In this document: positions 26,523 to 35,644 of the stretch, one piece after another
Position numbering within the stretch: the first letter of the stretch is position 1
Layout: each line of letters begins with the position of its first letter
Assembly: GCA_003278095.1 (NCBI GenBank)
Contig: QCHB01000004.1
Location: forward strand, 62,001 to 126,000
From: SAR116 cluster bacterium AG-390-L20
Lineage (GTDB): Bacteria > Pseudomonadota > Alphaproteobacteria > Puniceispirillales > Marisalimonadaceae
Reading direction: 5' to 3'
DNA: 64,000 bases
Translations under genes and position numbers: made by a program
The notes under the pieces: model-generated
The model's database searches: none
The model's input: only the letters and a program-made list of their open reading frames with translations
What the model was told of the DNA's origin: nothing

Positions 26523-27161
26523 TTGAAAAAACAAATTATAGTAAATAGACGAAATACATTATTGAGTTTATTAGCCGTTAGTATTTTCCCTAAATATAGT
26601 TATTCAAATCAAGACCTATTAAGTGACAATATGCGTAAACAATTTATGGGTTCAAAAAATGCACCGATTAAAATTAAGGAATATTTTTCTCTAACCTGTG
26701 GTCACTGCGCAAATTTTCATGTTAAGACTTTACCTCAACTCAAAGAGCGATACATTGATACTGGTAAAGTTCAATTAGAGTTTATTGACTATCCTCTTGA
26801 TAGGCTTGCTATTATCGCTGCCACCTTAGCCCGAACACTTCCAACTGAGGATGGATATTTGGAAGCTATAAGCATATTATTAAAAAAACAAAAGCAGTGG
26901 GCATATTCAAAAAAGCCTCTTGATGAATTACGTTCTATAGCAAAATTATTTGGAGTTTCTTCAAAACAATTTGATGAAATTTTAAAAAATATTCCCCTTA
27001 TGCAAGAAATTATTAATAAAATGGAAAAGGAGTCTAAAAATTTTAATATAGAGTCCACACCGACATTTATTATAAATAATAATCATAAAATTTCAGGCGC
27101 TTTGTCTTTTAAAGACTTTGAAAAAGAACTTTTAACTTTAATTAAAGCAAAGAATTCTTAA
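26523..27161 (+). CDS. DsbA-family periplasmic thiol oxidoreductase
   Basis: A 212-residue thioredoxin-fold protein with an N-terminal signal. The pair of arginines followed by a hydrophobic stretch (NRRNTLLSLLAVS) resembles a Tat signal, although a Sec signal is possible. The redox site is CGHC near residue 59 and the cis-proline loop ESTPTFIIN near 180. The start is TTG at 26523, preceded by an AAAGG ribosome site. It probably oxidises or isomerises disulfides of exported proteins. It lies 20 bases upstream of smc, as in many alphaproteobacteria. Confidence 0.88.
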   Translation: MKKQIIVNRRNTLLSLLAVSIFPKYSYSNQDLLSDNMRKQFMGSKNAPIKIKEYFSLTCGHCANFHVKTLPQLKERYIDTGKVQLEFIDYPLDRLAIIAATLARTLPTEDGYLEAISILLKKQKQWAYSKKPLDELRSIAKLFGVSSKQFDEILKNIPLMQEIINKMEKESKNFNIESTPTFIINNNHKISGALSFKDFEKELLTLIKAKNS

Positions 27162-27180
27162 TATTAATAAAGGATAATTA

Positions 27181-30100
27181 ATGAAATTCAAATCTGTTAG
27201 GATTTCTGGGTTCAAATCTTTCTTAGAACCAACTGAAATACTGATTAACGATGGCTTGACTGGGGTTGTAGGTCCTAATGGTTGTGGGAAGTCAAACATT
27301 GTTGAAGCGGTAAAATGGGTTATGGGCGAAAATTCTGCACGTCAAATGCGTGGCGATGAAATGGATGATATTATTTTTGCAGGTACAAGTGAGAGACCAG
27401 CTAGAAACTTTGCAGAAGTATCTATTAAATTGGACAATTCAGAGCGAAAAGCTCCAGCAAATTTCAACCACCTTGAAGAAATTGAAATTTCTAGAAAAAT
27501 TGAAAGAGAAAAAGGATCAATCTATAGGGTTAATTCAAAACAAGTAAGAGCAAGAGATATACAATTAATTTTTGCTGATAATGGAACCGGTGCACGTTCG
27601 TCAGGGATAGTTAGTCAAGGTAGAATAGCACAAATAATAGATGCAACCTCTGAAGATAGAAGAATAATTCTTGAAGAAGCAGCAAATATAAAGGGGTTAC
27701 ATAACAGAAGACATGAGGCTGAACTAAAACTAAATGGAGCTAATGAAAATCTAAATAGATTAATGGACATTGAGCAAACTTATCAAGATCAGCTTATAGA
27801 ATTAGAAAAACAAGGAAGAAAAGCTGCTAGATATAGATCAGTAGGTGACAGACTAAGAAAAGCTGAGGCAACTTTGTTTTTAACACTCTTAAATACGGCA
27901 GAAAATGAGTTTAATGATTTCAAAAAACATTTAGATATAGCCAAAGAAAATGTAAATAAAGGGCAAATTAATGTATCCAAACACACTGAAGCAAAACAAG
28001 AAATTTTAGATGAATTACCTGAGTTTAAAAAATTGGAAACTAAAAAGATAACAGTTTTACAATCTCTGAATATAACAAAAATTAGATTAGAAGAAGAGAA
28101 ATCCTCTGCAAAGACAACTTTAAACAATACCTTAAATCAAATTTCCCAAATAGAAACGGACATCCAAAGAGAAGTTGAAATCAAACAAGACGCAAAGAAA
28201 ACATTGTTGAGCCTATTTGCAGAAGAAGAAAAGTTAAAATCTGAGTCAACAAATTTTTTGACTAAGAAAACTGACGCCTTGAAGCTAGTAAAAGATCTAA
28301 AGGCTAAAACAGAAGAAGCAAATACAAAACTTTCCACTATAAATTCAGAGATATATTCAATTAAATCTGATAAATCAGATCTTGAAAAGCGTATATCTGT
28401 TCTAACAGATAAGATTAAAAACTCTGAATTTCAAATATCTGAATTTAACTCAAAGGAAGATGAACAACTTCTTGAAAAAAATAATAAGCAATTAAGTAAA
28501 TTAAAACAAATTTTAAGAAATAAAAATCAAAATTTAGTGTCTAATAAACAAGAATTAACAAAATTAGAAGAAAAAGAAGCTAAACTTAGTGATCAAAAGA
28601 GTAATACTGACCAAAATTTTAATATAATTAACGCAGAATTAAATTCTCTTTCTTCGATATTAGGTGATGATACTTTAAATAAAAACTCACTAGAAAAAAG
28701 CATAAATAATATTGGTAATCTTGAAAAAGCAATAGGATCCGTTTTAGGTGAAACCTTACTAGCACCAATTCATTCCGATCAAAATCATTTTCTTAAGAAT
28801 ACATATTGGAGAAATGATTTAAAAACTAAATTCAGCTCAGAATTGCCCAAAGGCGCAATCCCTATTATTTCAGAAATCAAAAAAAATTCAATTTTAGATA
28901 TTGCTTTGATTGGTGTAGGTATAGTTAAAGATGAAGAAACTGCTTATGATCTTCAGAAAAACTTATCATTTGGGCAAGCACTTACAACTTCCAAAGGTGG
29001 TTTATGGAGATGGGACGGTTTTGTACAACCTCAAGGTGTACAAAACAGTTATTCCGAAAGACTTCAACAAATTGCAAAATTAAGATCACTTCAAAATAAA
29101 TTACCTGCTGTAACAAAAGAACAAAAAATTATTGAAAGTAAAATTGATGAAAATCAATTAGGTATTAGTAAATGTAAACGTGATATTATTGAGTTAGAAT
29201 CGCAAATATCAGAACTAATTAAAAATTCAAATACATTAGAATTAACTAACTCAAAATTAGATGCAAAACTTCTTTCATCTAAAGTTTTATTAAAAGAACA
29301 TCTAGATATAACAAAAATATCTCAAAAAGAGTTAGTTGGACTTAAAAATCAATTAAACAATTCTATTAATTTACCATCATTATTAGCTGATGAACTGAAA
29401 ATAAGAAATATAGCCGATCAATGTAGAAATGAATTAGCTGACGCGATGGCATCAGAACAACAAATAAAGACACATGAAAGTTTTCAAGCAAGAAACCTAA
29501 TGCAGATCAAAAATCAAAGTGAGAATTGGAAAAAAAGAGAAAATGAAGCGTCCATGAGATTGATGTCTTTGCAAGATAGATTGAAAAAGTTAAAAGATGA
29601 TCAAAAGAGATTGACAAGCTTACCAGATGATTTTGAAAAGAGAGAAGAAGATCTCAACAAACAAATTGATAAGGCTGTTCAAGACAAGAATATTGCATCT
29701 GATAAATTAGTACATACTGAGACTAATCTTCATAATATAGAAAAATTAGAAAGGGAAGCAGAACAAAAAGTTACATCCTTTCGTGAAGAAATGATAAAAA
29801 TAGATGCCTCGCTGAATCTTGCTAGAACCAAAATACAGAACATCGAGGCTAGAGTTTTTGAAAAGCTAAGAATAAACACAGATAAATTGCTTGAAATTGT
29901 CGGTTTTAATGAAAAAAATAATTTAAACGTTTCTATTGAGTTATTAGAAAGAACTGTCCAACGTCTTATAAATGAAAGGGAATCACTAGGTGCCGTAAAT
30001 TTGCGTGCAGAAGAAGAAATGAAAGAGATGAAAGAAAAAATCGAGACCATGTCATCTGAAAGAATTGATCTAGAATTAGCAATAGAAAAACTTAGAACTG

Positions 30101-30612
30101 GAATTTTTGAACTTAATAAGGAAGGAAGGCAAAGATTAAAAGATAGCTTTAATGATGTTAACAAAAATTTTAAAGATCTTTTTCAAAAACTCTTCGGAGG
30201 TGGAGATGCTGAATTAAAATTAGTTGGAAGTGAAGATCCTCTTAAAGCAGGTTTAGAAGTTTTAGCAAGTCCACCTGGAAAGAAAATGCAACTTCTTTCA
30301 CTTTTATCAGGAGGAGAACAAGCCTTAACGGCAATCTCTTTGATTTTTTCAGTATTTTTGTGTAATCCTGCACCTATTTGTATTTTAGACGAGGTAGATG
30401 CGCCACTTGATGACACAAATGTAGGAAGATTTTGCGATTTACTTAATAAAATAGTTGCAGAGACAAACACTTATTTTATGGTTGTAACGCATCATAGACT
30501 TACAATGGCTAAAATGGATAGACTATTTGGAGTTACAATGGAACAAAAGGGAATCAGTAGGTTAGTATCTGTTAATTTAGAAGAAGCTAACAGAATAAGG
30601 GACATTGCTTAA
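27181..30612 (+). CDS. smc: Chromosome condensation ATPase SMC
   Basis: A 1143-residue SMC protein that organises and segregates the chromosome with ScpA/ScpB (not in this window). The N-terminal head has Walker A GVVGPNGCGKSN near residue 32. Two long coiled coils flank a hinge region (about residues 500-640), and the C-terminal head has the ABC signature LSLLSGGEQALTA near 1040 and Walker B ICILDEVDAPLDD near 1067. Length and domain order are normal. The start ATG is preceded by AAAGGA. Confidence 0.96.
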   Translation: MKFKSVRISGFKSFLEPTEILINDGLTGVVGPNGCGKSNIVEAVKWVMGENSARQMRGDEMDDIIFAGTSERPARNFAEVSIKLDNSERKAPANFNHLEEIEISRKIEREKGSIYRVNSKQVRARDIQLIFADNGTGARSSGIVSQGRIAQIIDATSEDRRIILEEAANIKGLHNRRHEAELKLNGANENLNRLMDIEQTYQDQLIELEKQGRKAARYRSVGDRLRKAEATLFLTLLNTAENEFNDFKKHLDIAKENVNKGQINVSKHTEAKQEILDELPEFKKLETKKITVLQSLNITKIRLEEEKSSAKTTLNNTLNQISQIETDIQREVEIKQDAKKTLLSLFAEEEKLKSESTNFLTKKTDALKLVKDLKAKTEEANTKLSTINSEIYSIKSDKSDLEKRISVLTDKIKNSEFQISEFNSKEDEQLLEKNNKQLSKLKQILRNKNQNLVSNKQELTKLEEKEAKLSDQKSNTDQNFNIINAELNSLSSILGDDTLNKNSLEKSINNIGNLEKAIGSVLGETLLAPIHSDQNHFLKNTYWRNDLKTKFSSELPKGAIPIISEIKKNSILDIALIGVGIVKDEETAYDLQKNLSFGQALTTSKGGLWRWDGFVQPQGVQNSYSERLQQIAKLRSLQNKLPAVTKEQKIIESKIDENQLGISKCKRDIIELESQISELIKNSNTLELTNSKLDAKLLSSKVLLKEHLDITKISQKELVGLKNQLNNSINLPSLLADELKIRNIADQCRNELADAMASEQQIKTHESFQARNLMQIKNQSENWKKRENEASMRLMSLQDRLKKLKDDQKRLTSLPDDFEKREEDLNKQIDKAVQDKNIASDKLVHTETNLHNIEKLEREAEQKVTSFREEMIKIDASLNLARTKIQNIEARVFEKLRINTDKLLEIVGFNEKNNLNVSIELLERTVQRLINERESLGAVNLRAEEEMKEMKEKIETMSSERIDLELAIEKLRTGIFELNKEGRQRLKDSFNDVNKNFKDLFQKLFGGGDAELKLVGSEDPLKAGLEVLASPPGKKMQLLSLLSGGEQALTAISLIFSVFLCNPAPICILDEVDAPLDDTNVGRFCDLLNKIVAETNTYFMVVTHHRLTMAKMDRLFGVTMEQKGISRLVSVNLEEANRIRDIA

Positions 30613-30639
30613 AAAAATAAATTTTTTTCAAGTAAACTC

Positions 30640-30668
30640 TTGACTTATTTGCTTGGTCAAAATAATTT
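30640..30668 (+). promoter_or_regulatory. Candidate sigma70 promoter of the F0 ATP synthase operon
   Basis: TTGACT at 30640-30645 and TAATTT at 30663-30668 are separated by exactly 17 bases. The site lies between the smc stop and the first atp gene and reads in the right direction. The -35 matches the consensus in five of six bases. Transcription would start near 30675, which places the atpI start at 30688 or 30703. Confidence 0.5.
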
Positions 30669-30702
30669 AAGCACGCTTACATGGTGTATGCGAAAGTATG
30701 TT

Positions 30703-31002
30703 ATGAGCTCATTTAAAAACGAAGAAAATTTGAATTCAAGAATAAATAATGCTTTAGCAAAAAAAGGAAATAAAAAAGAAGTTAATAACAATAACCAAAC
30801 TTTAGTTAATACTTTTTCTAGAGTTGCTACTGAACTACTAGCAGGATTATTGGTTGGTGCAGGTATAGGTTGGACGTTAGATAAGTGGTTAAACACAAAT
30901 CCTTGGTTTCTAATCTTATTCTTTTTGCTAGGTGGGGCCGCTGGTATACTAAATCTTTGGAGAGTGGTAACTGGAAAAGGCCTCAAAATTGGATACTTTT
31001 AA
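30703..31002 (+). CDS. atpI: ATP synthase protein I (AtpI-like)
   Basis: A small membrane protein, 99 residues from my chosen start, with a charged N-terminus and two hydrophobic helices (about residues 45-64 and 72-90). The AtpI/AtpZ pattern LLAGLLVGAGIGWTLDKWLNTNPWFLI is recognisable. AtpI helps c-ring assembly or carries ions for it. The frame is open from a TTG at 30640, but that overlaps the candidate promoter, so I chose the ATG at 30703 (MSSFKNEEN). An ATG at 30688 is the alternative. It is the first gene of the F0 operon. Confidence 0.85.
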   Translation: MSSFKNEENLNSRINNALAKKGNKKEVNNNNQTLVNTFSRVATELLAGLLVGAGIGWTLDKWLNTNPWFLILFFLLGGAAGILNLWRVVTGKGLKIGYF

Positions 31003-31023
31003 CATTTAATATAGAAAAAAATA

Positions 31024-31767
31024 ATGAATTCACCCGTCGAGCAATTTACAATAAAAATTTTATATGAATTAAATATTATGGGCATAGATATTTCTTTCAC
31101 TAATGCATCATTATTTATGATATTATCTATTCTGGGTTCTGCTGGATTTTTATATATGGGAGCAAGAAAACAAGCTCTCGTTCCTAACAGATTTCAGTCT
31201 CTAGTAGAAATGTCATATGAATTTGTAGCTAATATGGTTAAAGAAAATGCTGGCAAAGGTAGTCAAGCTTATTTTCCATTTATATTTACCCTATTTATGT
31301 TTATTTTATTTGGTAATTTACTTGGTATGATTCCATATAGTTACACTTTTACTTCACAAATAGCAGTCACTTTTACATTGGCAGCTATCATATTTATTGG
31401 AGTTACAATTATCGCACTTTTTAAGCATGGATTAAAATTTTTTACATTTTTCTTCCCATCAGGTGTGCCTATTGGTTTAGCGCCATTACTTATTCCAATA
31501 GAAATAATATCTTACTTTATTCGTCCTATTAGCCTATCAGTCAGATTATTTGCCAATATGTTAGCTGGGCACACTATGATGAAGGTGTTTGCTGGTCTTA
31601 TAATAATGATGGGATCCGCGAGTGGTTTTTTAAAGGTTGGTGCAATTTTACCGCTGATGGCCGTTATAGGATTAACTGGGCTTGAATTCCTAGTTGCAGC
31701 CTTGCAAGCCTATGTCTTTAGTATTCTAACATGTATGTATCTTCATGATGCACTACATTTACATTAA
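31024..31767 (+). CDS. atpB: ATP synthase F0 subunit a
   Basis: A 247-residue membrane subunit forming the proton half-channels against the c-ring. The essential arginine lies in ISLSVRLFANMLAGH near residue 175, and the helix hairpin and C-terminal ALQAYVFSILTCMYLHDALHLH are typical. It follows atpI after 21 bases and precedes atpE, the standard alphaproteobacterial order. F1 genes are not in this window, which is normal because F0 and F1 are separate operons in this class. Confidence 0.97.
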   Translation: MNSPVEQFTIKILYELNIMGIDISFTNASLFMILSILGSAGFLYMGARKQALVPNRFQSLVEMSYEFVANMVKENAGKGSQAYFPFIFTLFMFILFGNLLGMIPYSYTFTSQIAVTFTLAAIIFIGVTIIALFKHGLKFFTFFFPSGVPIGLAPLLIPIEIISYFIRPISLSVRLFANMLAGHTMMKVFAGLIIMMGSASGFLKVGAILPLMAVIGLTGLEFLVAALQAYVFSILTCMYLHDALHLH

Positions 31768-31806
31768 TTCATGACTAAATTATATAATTAACGAAAGGAA
31801 AATAAA

Positions 31807-32034
31807 ATGGAAATGGATGCCGCAAAATTAATAGGAGCAGGTCTAGCAGTTATAGCGCTAGCAGGTGTGGGAGTTGGAATTGGTAATATCTTTGCTTCCT
31901 TAGTTACTGCTGTTGGTCGAAATCCAGCTGCAAAAAATGAAGTTTTTGGCATAGCCATTCTAGGTTTTGCTCTAACTGAAGCCGTTGCTTTGTTTGCGCT
32001 TGTTATTGCACTTTTGTTATTATTTACATTCTAA
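31807..32034 (+). CDS. atpE: ATP synthase F0 subunit c
   Basis: A 75-residue two-helix proteolipid of the rotor ring. The glycine-rich first helix ([13 protein letters not shown]), the polar loop GRNPAA, and the ion-binding glutamate in [13 protein letters not shown] (Glu58) are intact. The sodium-binding pattern (Gln in helix 1, Glu-Thr in helix 2) is absent, so it is proton-type. AGGAAAA upstream of the ATG serves as ribosome site. A strong hairpin follows 13 bases after its stop. Confidence 0.97.
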   Translation: MEMDAAKLIGAGLAVIALAGVGVGIGNIFASLVTAVGRNPAAKNEVFGIAILGFALTEAVALFALVIALLLLFTF

Positions 32035-32047
32035 GTAATAAAAATTA

Positions 32048-32080
32048 TTTTGCCTGTAGCACAGTAAGCTATAGGCAAAA
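32048..32080 (+). promoter_or_regulatory. Hairpin between atpE and the b' subunit gene
   Basis: A 13-base stem (TTTTGCCTGTAGC at 32048-32060 with GCTATAGGCAAAA at 32068-32080, one G-U pair) encloses a 7-base loop. No run of T follows, so it is not a standard intrinsic terminator. Its place just after the c-subunit gene, which is needed in about tenfold excess, suggests mRNA stabilisation, processing or attenuation. That role is inference. Confidence 0.65.
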
Positions 32081-32101
32081 TATAGTTTAAAAGATTAAAA
32101 A

Positions 32102-32686
32102 ATGTTATATTTTACAAAATTATTTTTAACTTCAATATTTATTATTAATGTTGAAACTGTTATTGCTTCAGAAGCAAAAACAGGTCTTCCCCAATTAGAT
32201 CTTAGCACTTATCCATCTTTAATGTTTTGGTCAGTTTTTTCTATTATAATTGGTTTTGTATTGATGAAATATTTGGTAACTCCAAATATAAAATCAATCA
32301 TAAATTCTAGAGAAACCTCCATACAAAATGATTTAGTTAAAGCCAAGACTTCAAATCAAGAATCTGAAAAAATCAAACAATCAATTATAAAAATTCAGGA
32401 AGACATTAAATCAAAGTCACAAAAAATTATTTCTGACGCCATGTTGGAGTCAAAACAAAGTATTGAAAAAAAAGAAAAAGAGATTTCTGCAAAATTAGAA
32501 TTGAAGGTTTCAGAGGCAGAAAAAAAAATAATTGATACACAAAATACTGTTATTAATGATGTTATTAATGTTGCTGAAGAAATAACAACTGATGTAGTCA
32601 AAAAATTTACAAATATAAAATATGATAAAAGCAATATCAAAAAAGCAATAAAGCTAGCTTCGAATAATGTATTGATGGAGAAATAA
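32102..32686 (+). CDS. atpF': ATP synthase F0 subunit b'
   Basis: A 194-residue peripheral stalk subunit. It has one N-terminal hydrophobic region (a possible signal-like segment, then the membrane helix about residues 38-58) followed by a long charged, lysine- and glutamate-rich coiled coil. Two successive b-type genes are typical of alphaproteobacteria and phototrophs. The segment PQLDLSTYPSLMFWSVFSI before the helix is characteristic of b'. The second b gene starts one base after its stop. Confidence 0.9.
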   Translation: MLYFTKLFLTSIFIINVETVIASEAKTGLPQLDLSTYPSLMFWSVFSIIIGFVLMKYLVTPNIKSIINSRETSIQNDLVKAKTSNQESEKIKQSIIKIQEDIKSKSQKIISDAMLESKQSIEKKEKEISAKLELKVSEAEKKIIDTQNTVINDVINVAEEITTDVVKKFTNIKYDKSNIKKAIKLASNNVLMEK

Positions 32687-32687
32687 A

Positions 32688-33173
32688 GTGTACCTTGATG
32701 AAACCGCTTGGGTTGCAATAGCATTTATTATATTCATTGCCTTGGTTTGGAAAAAAGCAAGTAAAGCAATAGTGTCCATATTAGATAATAGATCCTTATT
32801 AATACAGAATGAATTACAGGAAGCTAAATCTCTTAAAGAAGAGGCTTTAGAAGAGCTTAGAAAATCTCTACAAACCCAAAAAAAAGTTTCAGAAGAAGCA
32901 GAAAATATAATCAGTGAAGCAAAAGAGACAGCAAAAAAGATACAAGAAGAAGCCTATTCGAAATCTTCAGATGTTATAAAAAGAAAAGAAGATCAGGCTA
33001 AACAAAAGATTATCTCGTTAGAAACTGATGCAATTAAAAATATAAAAAAAATAACTGGTAACGTTATAATCGAATCTTCAAAAATATATATAGAATCTAA
33101 TATTGATAAAAAAGAAAACGTAAATTTAATAACTAAATCATCTAATGAAATAAAGCCATCCTTGTTGGTTTAA
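32688..33173 (+). CDS. atpF: ATP synthase F0 subunit b
   Basis: A 161-residue stalk subunit starting at GTG 32688, directly after the b' stop. One membrane helix (about residues 5-22, WVAIAFIIFIALVWKKA) is followed by a charged coiled coil with the SILDNRSLLIQNELQEA region typical of b. It dimerises with b' to link F0 to the F1 delta and alpha subunits. It ends the operon and converges on the lipoprotein gene with no spacer. Confidence 0.93.
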   Translation: MYLDETAWVAIAFIIFIALVWKKASKAIVSILDNRSLLIQNELQEAKSLKEEALEELRKSLQTQKKVSEEAENIISEAKETAKKIQEEAYSKSSDVIKRKEDQAKQKIISLETDAIKNIKKITGNVIIESSKIYIESNIDKKENVNLITKSSNEIKPSLLV

Positions 33174-33602
33174 TTATTTCAGCCCCAAATAAACTTGACC
33201 ACCGTTAGGTATTTTTATATCAAAATCCGTTTCTCTATCAACTATTTTACTTCCCTTTAAGAGAAACTGTGAGTATTTAAAACTATCTCTATCATATTCT
33301 TTGTTATTCGTGTCAGTTGAAACTAATGTGATATTTACAGGGACAAAATCTTCGATATTATTGTCTTTTCTAATAGCCCTTACGTTTACTGAAATTTCCA
33401 TTTCAATATTATCGTTATCTTTAGTACAGTATGTTTTTATACCTCTCAAACCAATATAAATAGGTAATTTATTTTCAGATTTAACAATAACTTCTGCGGC
33501 CTTTTTGGGTGCTGTTACTTTAGGACAATCTACAACATCCTTTTTGAGAGATGAGCAACCATTTAGAATTAAAAAAAAACAAAGGATAATAAATTTAACC
33601 AT
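33174..33602 (-). CDS. Predicted outer-membrane or periplasmic lipoprotein
   Basis: A 142-residue protein that I do not recognise. It has a short hydrophobic signal and a lipobox ending ILNGC (Cys16) followed by SS, so it should be lipidated; the +2 Ser favours outer-membrane sorting. The mature part has two further cysteines (DCPKV near residue 26 and TYCTK near 59), which could pair, and a beta-rich composition. It stands alone between two plus-strand operons. It could be a small envelope lipoprotein of alphaproteobacteria; no enzymatic motif is seen. Confidence 0.75.
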   Translation of the reverse strand: MVKFIILCFFLILNGCSSLKKDVVDCPKVTAPKKAAEVIVKSENKLPIYIGLRGIKTYCTKDNDNIEMEISVNVRAIRKDNNIEDFVPVNITLVSTDTNNKEYDRDSFKYSQFLLKGSKIVDRETDFDIKIPNGGQVYLGLK

Positions 33603-33686
33603 TAATAATTACCTTTTAGCATAAAAAACTTTAAAACAAGATTAATCTTTATTGACGTAATCAATGTAATACATCAAAAGTAAATT

Positions 33687-34640
33687 ATGAAGAAACAAAA
33701 AATAAATTTATATTTAGCTTCTCCTAGAGGTTTTTGTGCTGGTGTTGATAGAGCAGTAAAAATAGTTGAAGAATGTATTAAAAAATTTGGAGCCCCAGTT
33801 TACGTCAGACATGAAATAGTTCATAACAAAGATGTTGTGAATTCATTAGAACGAATTGGCGCTATTTTTGTAGATGAGGTGAAAGAAGCACCAATAAATC
33901 GACCTATAATATTCTCTGCACATGGGGTTGCTAAATCTGTTGTTAATGAAGCTAAAAAAAGAAAAATGATATCTATTGATGCAACTTGTCCGTTAGTCAC
34001 TAAAGTTCATAATGAAACAATACGTCATTATAATATAGGTAGACACGTTTTATTAATAGGTCACAAAAATCATGTTGAAGTGATAGGTACCATGGGACAA
34101 GTTCCTGAAGATAGTATTACATTAATTGAAACTGAAGAAGATGCTTATAAAGTAAAAGTTTCTAATCCTGATAATTTAGCTTTTGCCACACAAACAACTT
34201 TATCATTAGATGATACTAGTAAAATTTTGAACATATTAAAAAATAGGTTTCCTAACATTAAAGGACCAAGTTCTGAAGATATATGTTACGCAACTACAAA
34301 TAGACAGTTGGCTGTTAAATCAATGTCAAAAATATGTGATTATATTTTGGTAATAGGAGCAGAAAATTCTTCAAACTCAGTTCGCTTAGTTGAAGTGGCA
34401 TTGTCACATGGTGTTCAAAAAGCTATTTTGATTCCAAATGAAGAAAAATTAGATATGTTTCTAAATAATTTTAATCCAAAAAAATATCCTAATATTGGAT
34501 TGACAGCAGGTGCTTCCGCCCCTGAAACTTTAGTCCAAGTTTTAATATCAAAACTAAAAAAAGATTTTGACGTTAATCTCATAGATCATGAAGTCACAAA
34601 AGAAGATGTAAAATTTAATTTACCAAAAATGTTAAGATGA
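33687..34640 (+). CDS. ispH: 4-hydroxy-3-methylbut-2-enyl diphosphate reductase IspH
   Basis: A 317-residue [4Fe-4S] enzyme making IPP and DMAPP in the last MEP pathway step. The three cluster cysteines are visible in SPRGFCAGVDRAV (near residue 16), DATCPLVTKVH (near 100) and DICYATTNRQ (near 200). The substrate-binding region GAENSSNSVRL is near 230. It supplies the C5 units used by the carotenoid and quinone genes elsewhere in this window. It is the first gene of a likely ispH-thrB-rnhA operon. Confidence 0.96.
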   Translation: MKKQKINLYLASPRGFCAGVDRAVKIVEECIKKFGAPVYVRHEIVHNKDVVNSLERIGAIFVDEVKEAPINRPIIFSAHGVAKSVVNEAKKRKMISIDATCPLVTKVHNETIRHYNIGRHVLLIGHKNHVEVIGTMGQVPEDSITLIETEEDAYKVKVSNPDNLAFATQTTLSLDDTSKILNILKNRFPNIKGPSSEDICYATTNRQLAVKSMSKICDYILVIGAENSSNSVRLVEVALSHGVQKAILIPNEEKLDMFLNNFNPKKYPNIGLTAGASAPETLVQVLISKLKKDFDVNLIDHEVTKEDVKFNLPKMLR

Positions 34641-34657
34641 GAAATTAGGACACTAAG

Positions 34658-35644
34658 TTGGCAGTTTATACTAATTTAAATGATGAACAAATATCTGATT
34701 TTTTAAAACTATATAGAATTGGTAAGTTAATTTCATTTACTGGAATTACAGAAGGAATAGAAAATAGTAATTTTCATTTAAAAACTACCAGTGGTGAATT
34801 TATACTTACAATTTTTGAAAAGAGAGTTAACAAAAAAGATTTACCATTTTTTATAAATGTAATGAAACATCTTAGTAAAAAAAAGTTTTTTTGCCCAAGA
34901 CCAATTAGTGATGCAAAAGATAATTATCTTCAGGAATTACATGGAAAACCCGCAATAATTGTAAACTATTTACAAGGAAAATCTAAAACTAGAATAACAA
35001 TAGAAGACTGTTATAAAGTCGGATCTAAAATAGCCTTAATGCATTTAAAAACTAAAGATTTCTCTTCTGAAAGGGAAAATTCCCTTTCAATAAATGGATG
35101 TCAAAATCTTATTAAAAAATGTGATGTTTCAATTCCTAATGATATTTTAAATAAAATTGAACCTAACATTTTAAAAGAGATACAAAATTCATTTAATTAC
35201 TGTGTAAAGTTTTGGCCATACAATTTACCCAAAGGTTTTATTCACGCAGATATTTTTCCCGATAATGTATTTTTTCATGAAAATAAATTATCAGGCATAA
35301 TAGATTTTTACTTTTCTTGTACTGATATTTTATCTTATGACTTAGCTATAGCCATAAATGCTTGGTGTTTTGACCAGGAAAAAATTTTCAACCAAAAAAA
35401 ATATCAATCTTTAGTTGATGGATACAACTCTCAAAGAAGATTAAGTAGTGATGAAATTTTTTATTTGCCTCTTTTGTCTAAAGTTGCATCTATGAGGTTT
35501 TTACTTACTAGATTATATGATTGGGTACACACTCCAAAAGATGCAGATGTTCTTCCTAAAAACCCTGCAGAATATATAAATAAGTTAAAACACTTTAGAG
35601 CAGTAGTCGAAAAAATAAATTATCACGAAACTTACCAACTATGA
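34658..35644 (+). CDS. thrB: Homoserine kinase (ThrB, APH-fold type)
   Basis: A 328-residue kinase of the aminoglycoside phosphotransferase fold, the form of homoserine kinase used by many alphaproteobacteria. The catalytic loop [14 protein letters not shown] near residue 195 and the metal-binding GIIDFYF near 217 are intact. The start is TTG at 34658 with AGGA seven bases upstream. It phosphorylates homoserine for threonine synthase, whose gene thrC is at 40.5 kb. The last four bases overlap the rnhA start (ATGA). Confidence 0.92.
   Translation: MAVYTNLNDEQISDFLKLYRIGKLISFTGITEGIENSNFHLKTTSGEFILTIFEKRVNKKDLPFFINVMKHLSKKKFFCPRPISDAKDNYLQELHGKPAIIVNYLQGKSKTRITIEDCYKVGSKIALMHLKTKDFSSERENSLSINGCQNLIKKCDVSIPNDILNKIEPNILKEIQNSFNYCVKFWPYNLPKGFIHADIFPDNVFFHENKLSGIIDFYFSCTDILSYDLAIAINAWCFDQEKIFNQKKYQSLVDGYNSQRRLSSDEIFYLPLLSKVASMRFLLTRLYDWVHTPKDADVLPKNPAEYINKLKHFRAVVEKINYHETYQL

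Noticed and set aside
27200-27230. tRNA-like GGTTCAAATC string
   Set aside because: It is the coding sequence for the conserved GFKSF segment at the start of SMC. No acceptor or anticodon stem can be formed around it.
29730-30164. 144-codon minus-strand frame opposite smc
   Set aside because: It is rich in Ser, Leu and Phe, as expected from the complement of lysine- and glutamate-rich coiled-coil codons. It is an antisense shadow.
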